A stretch of DNA of 64,000 nucleotides from Pseudomonadota bacterium (GTDB lineage Bacteria; Pseudomonadota; Alphaproteobacteria; Sphingomonadales; Sphingomonadaceae), in contig JAEXAY010000005.1 in assembly GCA_023457895.1 (NCBI GenBank), forward strand, positions 1 to 64,000. Reading direction: 5' to 3'. The notes below the pieces were generated by a model. The model saw only the letters and a program-made list of their open reading frames with translations. It was not told where the DNA came from and did not search any database. Made by a program: the position numbers and the translations under genes. Below, piece after piece: positions 15,885 through 23,471 of this stretch; positions within the stretch are counted from its first letter, which is position 1, and each line of letters opens with the position of its first letter.

Positions 15885-16667
15885 TCAGGCTTCGGCAGCC
15901 GGAGCAGCCTCGACCGCCGGAGCGGCGTCTTCATTGACCGGATTTTCCATCGCGCCGATGTCGATGCCGCGGTCGGCCTGACCACGCTGGTTGCCGCGGG
16001 TCGCTGCGGTGGCGATCGCCTCGCAGTAGAGGCGGATGGCGCGGCTGGCGTCATCATTGGCCGGAACCGGGAACGCGATGCCGTCGGGCGAAACGTTCGA
16101 ATCGAGGATCGCGACGACCGGGATGCCGAGGACGTTGGCTTCCTTGATCGCCAGCTCTTCCTTGTTGGCATCGATCACGAACATCACGTCAGGGATACCA
16201 CCCATATCGCGGATGCCGCCGAGCGAGAGCTGGAGCTTTTCAAGCTCGCGCGTACGCTGCAGCACTTCCTTCTTGGTAAGGCCCGCGGTGTCGCCCGAAA
16301 GCTGCTCTTCCAGCGTCTTCATGCGCTTGATCGAGTTCGAGATGGTCTTCCAGTTGGTGAGCATCCCGCCCAGCCAGCGGTGGTTGACGAAATGCTGGCC
16401 CGAAGCCTGCGCCGCTTCGGCGATCGGCCCCTGCGCCTGGCGCTTGGTGCCGACGAACAGCACCTTGCCGCCCGAGGCCGCAACCTGCGACACGAAGTCG
16501 AGCGCGCGCGCGAACAACGGCACGGTCTGCGACAGGTCAAGAATGTGGATGCCGTTGCGGTCGCCGAAGATATACGGCTTCATCCGCGGGTTCCAGCGAT
16601 GGGTCTGGTGGCCGAAATGCGCGCCGGCCTCGATCAATTGCTGCATGCTGACGACAGGTGCCGCCAT
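15885..16667 (-). CDS. rpsB: 30S ribosomal protein S2
   Basis: S2 is a small-subunit protein needed for assembly of S1. The protein starts MAAPVVSMQQLIEAGAHFGH and shows HQTHRWNPRMKPYIFGDRNG and the HRWLGGMLTNWKTI motif, all standard for S2. The C-terminus carries an Ala/Glu/Pro-rich tail of about 20 residues (AAPAVEAAPAAEA) common in alphaproteobacteria. AGGAG lies before the ATG at 16667. A leader of more than 100 bases precedes it and holds a small GC-rich hairpin at 16768-16789. Confidence 0.97.
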   Translation of the reverse strand: MAAPVVSMQQLIEAGAHFGHQTHRWNPRMKPYIFGDRNGIHILDLSQTVPLFARALDFVSQVAASGGKVLFVGTKRQAQGPIAEAAQASGQHFVNHRWLGGMLTNWKTISNSIKRMKTLEEQLSGDTAGLTKKEVLQRTRELEKLQLSLGGIRDMGGIPDVMFVIDANKEELAIKEANVLGIPVVAILDSNVSPDGIAFPVPANDDASRAIRLYCEAIATAATRGNQRGQADRGIDIGAMENPVNEDAAPAVEAAPAAEA

Positions 16668-16725
16668 AGTCTTTCTCCTTCCGGTTGGTCCTCTGGAAAG
16701 CTAGAACCGCAAGCAACCCTCAAAG

Positions 16726-16789
16726 GGCACCATTGGCACCGGTATGTGCGCCTTCCATGTGGAATGAGCGGGCCCCTTAACGGGGACGC
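16726..16789 (-). promoter_or_regulatory. Structured leader of rpsB
   Basis: On the minus strand the leader has CCCC-GTTAA-GGGG (16773-16785) with an outer GCG/CGC pairing, and downstream of it the near-repeat GGTGCCAATGGTGCC (16726-16740). S2 represses its own operon through the leader in some bacteria; whether this leader does so is inference. No clear promoter boxes were found. Confidence 0.3.
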
Positions 16790-16902
16790 GCGGAAAATGC
16801 AAGGGGGATGAAATGCGCCTGATCCAGGTTGGGCCAGTGGAACCGGGCGACGCGCATGGCCGTTGGCTAGCGATATCCTCCCGCCAGTTGAAAGGCCTGT
16901 CC

Positions 16903-17856
16903 ATGCCCTCCCCCCGCAAACCCCGCTCCGCCAAAGTTTCCGATGCCAATGAGGGTAAGGTCGGCGAAACACCGAAGCAGAAGAAGGGCAAGAAGGACGC
17001 TGCCCGCAAGCTCTCAAAGAGTGGCGACCGGCGCAAAGCGCGCAAAGGACAGGAAGCCTCGCTCGAACGGAAGCCGCAATGCCAGCCCGTTTACAAGGGG
17101 TCGGAACGTCTCGCGGGTAAGGCCGCGATCATTACCGGCGGCGACAGCGGTATCGGCCGGTCGGTCGCCATCCTCTACGCACGCGAGGGCGCCAGCGTCG
17201 CGATCACCTATCGCAACGATGATGTCGATGCGCACGAAACGCTGCGGCTGGTCGAGGCAGAAGGCGCGAAGGGAATCGCGATCGAGGCGGATGTTGCTGA
17301 TCCCGAAGCCTGCAAGCGCACGGTCAAGGCGGCGGTCAAGGCATTCGGCCGGCTTGACGTCCTCGTCAACAATGCGGGGGTCCAGTACCCGGTCGAGGAC
17401 ATCCGCAAGATCAGCGGCAAGCAGATCGAGGAGACGTTCGCGGTCAACATCTTCGGCATGTTTTACATGGTGCAGGCCGCGCTTGAGCATCTCGAGCGCG
17501 GATCGGCCATCATCAACTGCACCAGCGTCACCATGTATGAAGGCTCGCCCAAGCTGCTCGATTACAGCGCGACCAAGGGCGCCATCACGGCCTTCACGCG
17601 TTCGTTGAGCGAAAATCTTGTCGAAAAAGGCATTCGCGTCAACGCCGTGGCGCCAGGGCCGATCTGGACGCCGCTCAACCCGCTCGGCGGGGCGGACCCG
17701 GAAAAAGTCCGCAGTTTCGGCGAGACCACCCCGATGAAGCGTGCGGGCGAACCCAATGAGGTTGCCCCCAGCTTCCTGTTCCTCGCCTGCGCCGATTCGA
17801 GCTATATGAGCGGACAGGTGCTGCATCCCAATGGCGGCACCGTCGTAAACGGCTGA
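16903..17856 (+). CDS. SDR-family oxidoreductase with basic N-terminal extension (general stress type)
   Basis: This is a short-chain dehydrogenase of the YhdF/YghA (general stress protein 39) type; its natural substrate is unknown. A lysine- and arginine-rich, probably disordered extension covers about residues 1-60 (for example QKKGKKDAARKLSKSGDRRK). The Rossmann motif ITGGDSGIGR follows, then NNAGVQYPVEDI, and the catalytic YSATKGA (Tyr and Lys). The proline-glycine segment VAPGPIWTPL closes the active site. The chosen ATG at 16903 begins MPSPRKPRSAK; the frame is open to an ATG at 16813 with a decent AAGGGGG ribosome binding site, so a 30-residue longer form is possible. It is divergent from rpsB. 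Confidence 0.85.
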   Translation: MPSPRKPRSAKVSDANEGKVGETPKQKKGKKDAARKLSKSGDRRKARKGQEASLERKPQCQPVYKGSERLAGKAAIITGGDSGIGRSVAILYAREGASVAITYRNDDVDAHETLRLVEAEGAKGIAIEADVADPEACKRTVKAAVKAFGRLDVLVNNAGVQYPVEDIRKISGKQIEETFAVNIFGMFYMVQAALEHLERGSAIINCTSVTMYEGSPKLLDYSATKGAITAFTRSLSENLVEKGIRVNAVAPGPIWTPLNPLGGADPEKVRSFGETTPMKRAGEPNEVAPSFLFLACADSSYMSGQVLHPNGGTVVNG

Positions 17857-17926
17857 TCCAGCCCGCTGCCAAAATGGCGAAGATTGGCGCCTTTTCTTTG
17901 ATGAGAACAAAAAGTGAAAATACGAC

Positions 17927-17963
17927 TTGACGATCAAGTTCCCATATGGAACATAGAGAGAAC
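17927..17963 (+). promoter_or_regulatory. SOS promoter: -35 element and LexA box GAAC-N7-GAAC
   Basis: GAAC at 17949-17952 and GAAC at 17960-17963 are separated by exactly seven bases, which is the LexA box known for alphaproteobacteria (direct repeat GTTC-N7-GTTC on the other strand). TTGACG at 17927-17932 lies upstream, so the box covers the -10 region expected 17 bases later (AACATA). A promoter repressed by LexA and induced by DNA damage would read towards the small membrane protein at 18091. LexA binding is inferred, not shown. Confidence 0.65.
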
Positions 17964-18090
17964 ATGGAACTGGAAACGCTGGAAATGCGTTAAAATGCCG
18001 GCCTTAAGAAGTAACCTGCCCTTATCGGCAGTGGAATGCGGAAGAAGGAAGCGGGGTTACGCATTCAGGTGAATGGAAGGATGTTTTGCT

Positions 18091-18330
18091 ATGGTCGCGT
18101 TGATCGCCTCGCTCTTGTTCACTGTTGCCTTTCTCGGATCACTCACGGTCATTGCAGCGATGCTGAACGCTAAGCGCGATGATATTTTGTCCGCCTTGTC
18201 TGGAAAGCATCTCCCCGCGTCCGTGCATGCTCCCGTCATCGTCCATGCACCGCGCCACCGGCTGCGCACCGTGCGTCGTCTCGCGCCGCCACCGTCGCCC
18301 GTCCAAATTCGTCGCGCGGCATTCGGGTGA
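18091..18330 (+). CDS. Small SOS-linked membrane protein, function unknown
   Basis: The 79-residue protein starts with a single hydrophobic segment (about residues 2-24, MVALIASLLFTVAFLGSLTV and on), followed by a short charged stretch (NAKRDDILSALSG) and a basic, proline-rich C-terminal tail rich in His and Arg. A GGAAGG sequence ten bases upstream supports the ATG at 18091; an in-frame ATG at 18073 would add six residues. The LexA-box promoter lies about 130 bases upstream with no other gene between. Caulobacter SidA is a LexA-controlled one-helix membrane protein that blocks division; this protein is larger and shows no clear likeness, so any role in division arrest is only a hypothesis. 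Confidence 0.55.
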   Translation: MVALIASLLFTVAFLGSLTVIAAMLNAKRDDILSALSGKHLPASVHAPVIVHAPRHRLRTVRRLAPPPSPVQIRRAAFG

Positions 18331-18361
18331 CAATTCGGGGAAGGCGCGGAGCGTATGACGA

Positions 18362-18529
18362 GCCTTACCTTCGTGAACTTTCAAAAGGCGTGAACTTTCA
18401 AAAGGGCGCACGGTTCAGCGGCATCACCTTTATGAACTTTCGTAAACTTCCATGAAACTTCCGCGCGTGAGATCGAAACGCGCATTGACCTGATCCCTCT
18501 GCCTTGAAGGGCCTTACCTTCGTGAACTT
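18362..18529. repeat. Repeat-bearing gap: 17-bp tandem and a 19-bp element present twice
   Basis: GTGAACTTTCAAAAGG occurs back to back at 18373 and 18390 (17-bp period). The 19-bp element GCCTTACCTTCGTGAACTT occurs at 18362-18380 and again at 18511-18529. Between them are decayed copies such as ATGAACTTTCGTAAACTTCC near 18432. The region is the convergent gap between the SOS-linked gene and pssA. It has no open frame of its own. Confidence 0.7.
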
Positions 18530-18536
18530 CCAGCGT

Positions 18537-19343
18537 TCAGACCGTGGCCTTTCGGGCCCGGCGAACCTTGGCATAGCTGGCTATACTGAACGGAATGGCA
18601 ATCAGATAGGCTGCGCAGACGGCCAGCAGCGTGTACCAGGGAGCCGTGATAAGCGCGACGCCAAGGAGGCCAATCGCCGCAATCGCCTCCAGCCGGACCG
18701 AGCGGCGCAGGCGGATCGAACTCCAGCTGAAGGTGGCGATGTTCGAGATCATAAGGAAAGCGATCAGCAGCATCCATGGCATCACCAGATACCATTGACG
18801 GAACAGGTCATTGCCGGTGACGAACCACGCAAACATCGGCATCAGCGCAAGACCGGCCCCGGCAGGCGCAGGCACCCCGGTGTTGAACCCGGCGGATTTG
18901 TGCGGCTGGTCCTCGACGTCGATCCGGGCATTGAACCGTGCCAGCCGCAGCGCACAGCAGACCGCCAGCGCGATCGAGGCGACCCAGCCGAATTTCGGCG
19001 CTTCATTGAGCGACCAGAGGAAGATGGTAAGCGCCGGCGCCACCCCGAAAGCTGTCACATCGGACAGGCTGTCGAGTTCCGCCCCGAAGCGCGTGTTGCC
19101 CTTGAGCGCCCGCGCAATACGGCCATCCATGCCATCCAATATCCCCGCCGCGATGATGCACAGCAGCGCAGTTTCCCATATCCCGCCCATCGCGAAGCGT
19201 ACGCCGGTAAGCCCCATGCACAGCGCCAGTACCGTGATCGCATTGGCCGGAACGGCGCGTAGCGGGATATTGCCGATCCGCGCGCCCTTCGCTTCCTGCG
19301 CGCCCGGGGGAAGATTGGGGTCGGGCTGCTGCTCGGCTTCCAT
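18537..19343 (-). CDS. pssA: CDP-diacylglycerol-serine O-phosphatidyltransferase
   Basis: PssA makes phosphatidylserine from CDP-diacylglycerol and serine in the inner membrane. The CDP-alcohol phosphotransferase signature is present near residue 68: DGMDGRIAR, then GAELDSLSD with the two downstream Asp residues. Multiple membrane helices follow. The ATG at 19343 (268 residues, MEAEQQPDPNLPPG) lies eleven bases after psd; the frame extends upstream to 19418 over the psd end and is less likely. It forms a unit with psd, which decarboxylates its product. Confidence 0.95.
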   Translation of the reverse strand: MEAEQQPDPNLPPGAQEAKGARIGNIPLRAVPANAITVLALCMGLTGVRFAMGGIWETALLCIIAAGILDGMDGRIARALKGNTRFGAELDSLSDVTAFGVAPALTIFLWSLNEAPKFGWVASIALAVCCALRLARFNARIDVEDQPHKSAGFNTGVPAPAGAGLALMPMFAWFVTGNDLFRQWYLVMPWMLLIAFLMISNIATFSWSSIRLRRSVRLEAIAAIGLLGVALITAPWYTLLAVCAAYLIAIPFSIASYAKVRRARKATV

Positions 19344-19353
19344 GCGTGGTCCT

Positions 19354-20085
19354 TTAATGGGGGATACCAATGCGGTCGGCCGTATTGCCGATTTCGGCAA
19401 TGACCGTCTCGCCTGCAATGCTGCGCTGGCCCTGGATCACGCGCGGCTCGGTGCCTTCGGGCAGATAGACGTCGACGCGGCTGCCAAACCGGATAAGCCC
19501 GACCCGCTCGCCAGAAGCGACCATATCACCGGTCTTGACAAAGGTCATGATGCGGCGTGCCACCAGCCCCGCAATCTGGGTGAAGCCGACCTTTACGCCA
19601 TCCGCACGCTCCACCAGGAAATGCTGGCGCTCATTGTCCTCGCTCGCCTTATCGAGGTCGGCGTTGAGGAACTTGCCCGGAATATAGCTGATCTGCCGGA
19701 TCGTGCCCGCAATTGGCGAACGGTTGATATGAACATCGAACACGCTCATGAAAATCGAAACCCGCGTCACCGGCGCGGTACCCAGCGCATGGGCCATTTC
19801 AGGCGGCGGCGGCACCTTCTGGATAAGGGTAATAAGCCCGTCGGCGGGCGCGATCACGAGATTTTCGTCCTGCGGCGTGACGCGCACCGGGTCGCGGAAG
19901 AACGCCAGCACCCACAGCGTAATCCCCGCCATCGGCCACGCCAGCGTTTCCCACGCCATGAACGCAAAGAACAGGGTGATGGCGGCGGAAATCAGCGCGA
20001 ACTTGCGGCCCTCGGGATGGACGCTCGGGCGCTCCCACTTGATCCCGGGCGCCGGGCGATTATCATATTTTTGCGGTAAGGACAT
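19354..20085 (-). CDS. psd: Phosphatidylserine decarboxylase
   Basis: Psd turns phosphatidylserine into phosphatidylethanolamine at the inner membrane. It is made as a proenzyme that cuts itself to form a pyruvoyl group; the processing site is Gly201-Ser202 in RFGSRVDVYLPEG. The His in FDVHINRSPIAG (near residue 119) is part of the active site. An N-terminal membrane hairpin spans about residues 28-62. The length of 243 residues fits the short bacterial (PSD-A) form. It is the first gene of the psd-pssA pair. Confidence 0.95.
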   Translation of the reverse strand: MSLPQKYDNRPAPGIKWERPSVHPEGRKFALISAAITLFFAFMAWETLAWPMAGITLWVLAFFRDPVRVTPQDENLVIAPADGLITLIQKVPPPPEMAHALGTAPVTRVSIFMSVFDVHINRSPIAGTIRQISYIPGKFLNADLDKASEDNERQHFLVERADGVKVGFTQIAGLVARRIMTFVKTGDMVASGERVGLIRFGSRVDVYLPEGTEPRVIQGQRSIAGETVIAEIGNTADRIGIPH

Positions 20086-20321
20086 AGCGCCTAACTAGGC
20101 AGAAGTGGCTGGTGTTACAACCGCCATCTCGCACGATTACGCGAAAAACTGCGCATTGCGAGCCCGCTTTTGCCAACAAGGATTGATAGCGGGCAAAACA
20201 ATGCCTGGCGCGCAAAAATCCCGGCCTCGAAGCCTGCTAGCGGTTGAAACTGCGCCGCGCTTTGCCTAAGGCGCTTGCCATATTCCGATCCAGTTTCCCC
20301 AGAAAAGAGGCGTACAACAAG

Positions 20322-21542
20322 ATGGAAAAGATCAAGGTAAAGAACCCGGTCGTCGAGATGGACGGCGATGAAATGACCCGCATCATCTGGCAATGGATCC
20401 GCGAACGGCTGATCCTGCCCTACCTTGATATCGACCTGAAATATTACGACCTCGGCGTTGAAAAACGCGACGAAACCGAAGACAAGATCACGGTCGAGGC
20501 GGCCAAGGCCGTCCAGCAATATGGCGTTGGCGTGAAATGCGCCACGATTACCCCGGACGAAGCCCGCGTCGAGGAATTCAACCTGAAGTCGATGTGGAAG
20601 TCGCCCAACGGCACGATCCGTAACATCCTTGGCGGCGTGGTGTTCCGCGAACCGATCGTGATCCAGAATGTGCCCCGTCTCATTCCGGGCTGGACCGACC
20701 CGATCGTCGTCGGCCGCCACGCATTCGGCGACCAGTATAAGGCGACCGATTTCCGCGTGCCGGGCCCGGGCAAGCTGACCATCAAGTTCACCGGCGAGGA
20801 CGGCGAGATCATCGAGCATGAAGTGTTCGATTTCCCTTCCTCGGGCGTCGCCATGGGCATGTACAATCTCGACGAATCGATCCGCGATTTCGCTCGCGCC
20901 TCGCTCAATTTCGGCCTGTCGCGCGGCTGGCCGGTGTATCTGTCGACCAAGAACACCATCCTCAAGGCCTATGATGGCCGCTTCAAGGACATCTTCCAGG
21001 AAATTTTCGACGCCGAGTTCAAGGAAGCATTCGACAAGGCCGGCATCGAATATCAGCACCGCCTGATCGACGACATGGTCGCCTCCGCGCTCAAATGGAG
21101 CGGCAAGTTCGTGTGGGCGTGCAAGAATTATGACGGCGACGTACAGTCGGACCAGGTGGCGCAGGGTTTTGGCTCGCTCGGCCTGATGACGTCGATCCTG
21201 ATGACGCCGGACGGCAAGACGATCGAGGCCGAAGCGGCGCACGGCACGGTCACCCGTCACTATCGCCAGCACCAGCAGGGCAAGGCGACCTCGACCAATC
21301 CGATCGCGTCCATCTTCGCCTGGACCGGCGGCCTCAAATATCGCGGCAAGTTCGACGATACCCCGGACGTGACCCGCTTTGCCGAAACGCTGGAGGAAGT
21401 CTGCATCGAAACGGTCGAGAATGGCCAGATGACCAAGGACCTCGCCATCCTCATCGGCCCCGATCAGCCGTGGATGACGACAGAGCAGTTCTTCGAGGCG
21501 ATCCGCGTCAATCTCGAAACAAAAATGGCGGCATGGAAGTAA
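20322..21542 (+). CDS. icd: NADP-dependent isocitrate dehydrogenase
   Basis: This TCA-cycle enzyme oxidises isocitrate to 2-oxoglutarate and yields NADPH. The 406-residue protein starts MEKIKVKNPVVEMDGDEM and matches the eukaryotic-like homodimeric NADP-IDH family, with SPNGTIRNILGGVVFREP (substrate loop), RHAFGDQYKATDF and the AAHGTVTRHYR cofactor segment. The ATG at 20322 was chosen over an ATG 26 codons upstream because the family starts here and GAGG lies before it. The 236-bp gap upstream contains an inverted repeat GCCCGCT...AGCGGGC around 20163-20196. Confidence 0.97.
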   Translation: MEKIKVKNPVVEMDGDEMTRIIWQWIRERLILPYLDIDLKYYDLGVEKRDETEDKITVEAAKAVQQYGVGVKCATITPDEARVEEFNLKSMWKSPNGTIRNILGGVVFREPIVIQNVPRLIPGWTDPIVVGRHAFGDQYKATDFRVPGPGKLTIKFTGEDGEIIEHEVFDFPSSGVAMGMYNLDESIRDFARASLNFGLSRGWPVYLSTKNTILKAYDGRFKDIFQEIFDAEFKEAFDKAGIEYQHRLIDDMVASALKWSGKFVWACKNYDGDVQSDQVAQGFGSLGLMTSILMTPDGKTIEAEAAHGTVTRHYRQHQQGKATSTNPIASIFAWTGGLKYRGKFDDTPDVTRFAETLEEVCIETVENGQMTKDLAILIGPDQPWMTTEQFFEAIRVNLETKMAAWK

Positions 21543-21645
21543 GCCGGGAAATAATCCGGCGCGTCATGCGTTAGAGCCTTCCGAAAGGCGGCGGTCTTAT
21601 GAGGCTGCCGCCTTTTTCTTGCCGGTCTGCAAAAAGGGATGATCC

Positions 21646-23262
21646 ATGGCTACCACCCGTAGCGCGCGCCTTGAGGTGCGCCCCGCCACCCAGAAGGATG
21701 TGCCGGGCATCGCCGCGCTGATCCGCCGGGTGTATGACGAACTGCCCGCCTATACCTATGGCGAGGTGCGCGGGCAGGTCAACAATTACCCCGACGGGGT
21801 ATTTGTCGCGGTGCTGGACGACAGGATAGTGGGCTATTGCGCCTCGATGCGGATTTCGGGCGCGATTGCGCTCAAGCCGCACGACTGGGAAGAAATCAGC
21901 GGTAACGGCTTCGGCTCGCGCCACGACCCCACCGGCGACTGGCTCTACGGCTATGAAATGTGCGTCGACCCCAAGGTGCGCGGCACCCGCATCGGTCGCC
22001 GCCTGTATGAAGCCCGCCGCGCGCTGGCCGAACGGCTAGAGCTTACAGGCATCGTTTTCGGCGGGCGTCTGCCAGGTCTGTCGCGGGTGTGGAAGAAGGT
22101 CGGGCAGGACCCTGAGGAATATCTGGCGCAGGTGGTCGCGGGCAAGCTCCATGACCCCGTCATCCGCTTCCAGCTCGCCAACGGTTTCGAACCGATCGGC
22201 GTACTTAAAAATTATCTCCCGGAGGACAAGCGATCGAAGGGTTATGCCGCACACATGGTGTGGCGGAACCCCTATGTGGACGACGACAAGCCGGTGAAGC
22301 ACCGCCTGCCGCGTGGGGTGGAATCGGTCCGTCTCGCCACCTGCCAGCTTCAGGCGCGTGCGGTGAAAAGCTTTGAGGAGTTCATCAAGAACATCGAATA
22401 TTTCGTCGATGTGGCGTCGGACTATGAAGCCGACTTCATTGTCTTTCCCGAACTGTTCACGCTGCAACTACTGTCGTTCGAGGAGCGCGAACTGTCCCCG
22501 GTAGAGGCGATCGAGGCGCTCACCAAATATACCCCGCGGCTCAAGAAGGCATTCGCGGCGATGGCGCTCGAATATAATATCAACATCATCGGCGGATCGC
22601 ATCCGACGCGCGCGGACGACCATGATATCCAGAATGTCGCCTATGTCTTCCTGCGTGACGGGTCGGTCCACGAACAGGAGAAAATCCACCCCACCCCCAA
22701 CGAACGCTATTGGTGGAACATCAAGGGCGGCGACAAGGTGGAGGCGATTGTCACGGACTGCGGGCCCATCGGCGTGCTCATCTGCTATGACAGCGAATTT
22801 CCAGAACTCGCCCGCCGCCTTGCCGACGAGGGCGCGCGCATCATCTTCACCCCTTTCTGCACCGACAACCGCCAGGGCTATATGCGGGTGCGCTATTGCG
22901 CACAGGCGCGCGCGATCGAAAACCAGTGTTTCGTCGTGCTTTCGGGCAATGTCGGCAACCTTCCCAATGTCGGCAACATGGACGTGCAATATGCGCAAAG
23001 CTGCATCCTGACACCGTGCGACTTCCCCTTCGCCCGCGACGGCGTCGCAGCCGAGGCGACCGAGAATGTCGAGACGCTGACCATCAGCGACGTCAACCTT
23101 GCCGACCTCAGCTGGGCGCGCGCGGAAGGCACAGTGCGCAACCTCGCGGACCGTCGCTTCGACCTCTACCGCATCGAATGGGACCCCGACCAGGGCAAGG
23201 GTCACGGCAAGAGCCGCCCGCGCGCCGAACCCATCGGAACCGGCAAGCCCGGCGGCGGATGA
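21646..23262 (+). CDS. Fused GNAT acetyltransferase and carbon-nitrogen hydrolase
   Basis: The 538-residue protein joins two enzymes. Residues about 8-210 form a GNAT-type domain (VRPATQKDVPGIAALIRRVY, then VDPKVRGTRIGRRLYEARR as the acetyl-CoA binding part). Residues about 225-510 form a nitrilase-superfamily domain with the catalytic triad Glu269 in FPELF, Lys346 in EKIHPTP and Cys380 in LICYDSEFPE. This architecture is known as a conserved bacterial family, but its substrate is not established. The C-terminus is Lys/Gly/Pro-rich. A second, unfused nitrilase lies at 28.3 kb. Confidence 0.9.
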   Translation: MATTRSARLEVRPATQKDVPGIAALIRRVYDELPAYTYGEVRGQVNNYPDGVFVAVLDDRIVGYCASMRISGAIALKPHDWEEISGNGFGSRHDPTGDWLYGYEMCVDPKVRGTRIGRRLYEARRALAERLELTGIVFGGRLPGLSRVWKKVGQDPEEYLAQVVAGKLHDPVIRFQLANGFEPIGVLKNYLPEDKRSKGYAAHMVWRNPYVDDDKPVKHRLPRGVESVRLATCQLQARAVKSFEEFIKNIEYFVDVASDYEADFIVFPELFTLQLLSFEERELSPVEAIEALTKYTPRLKKAFAAMALEYNINIIGGSHPTRADDHDIQNVAYVFLRDGSVHEQEKIHPTPNERYWWNIKGGDKVEAIVTDCGPIGVLICYDSEFPELARRLADEGARIIFTPFCTDNRQGYMRVRYCAQARAIENQCFVVLSGNVGNLPNVGNMDVQYAQSCILTPCDFPFARDGVAAEATENVETLTISDVNLADLSWARAEGTVRNLADRRFDLYRIEWDPDQGKGHGKSRPRAEPIGTGKPGGG

Positions 23263-23471
23263 AGCAGGCTTTTGCCACACCAACAGCAATGAGGCCGGTT
23301 CACCCGATTTTTCTGTTCTGCACCGCAGCCGGACAATAAAGTTGCGCCGCGTTTCTTTGTCGAATCGGAAACTGATGAAATCCTTTGCCCTTCCAGCCTC
23401 CGTGGCAGTCTGGTACCTCGATCCGGAAACTCCGCGCCTGTGTAGCGTCAGGTTGAAAGGGGGCAGCCGTC

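Noticed and set aside
14793..16811. A 672-residue plus-strand open frame across rpsB and tsf
   Set aside because: It is the antisense shadow of two certain genes in GC-rich DNA and has no recognisable motif.
17964..17993. A nine-codon open frame directly after the LexA box
   Set aside because: It has no ribosome binding site and its sequence (MELETLEMR) is too short to support.
20115..21272. A 385-residue minus-strand open frame opposite icd
   Set aside because: icd is certain on the plus strand; the antisense frame is a codon-bias shadow without a domain.
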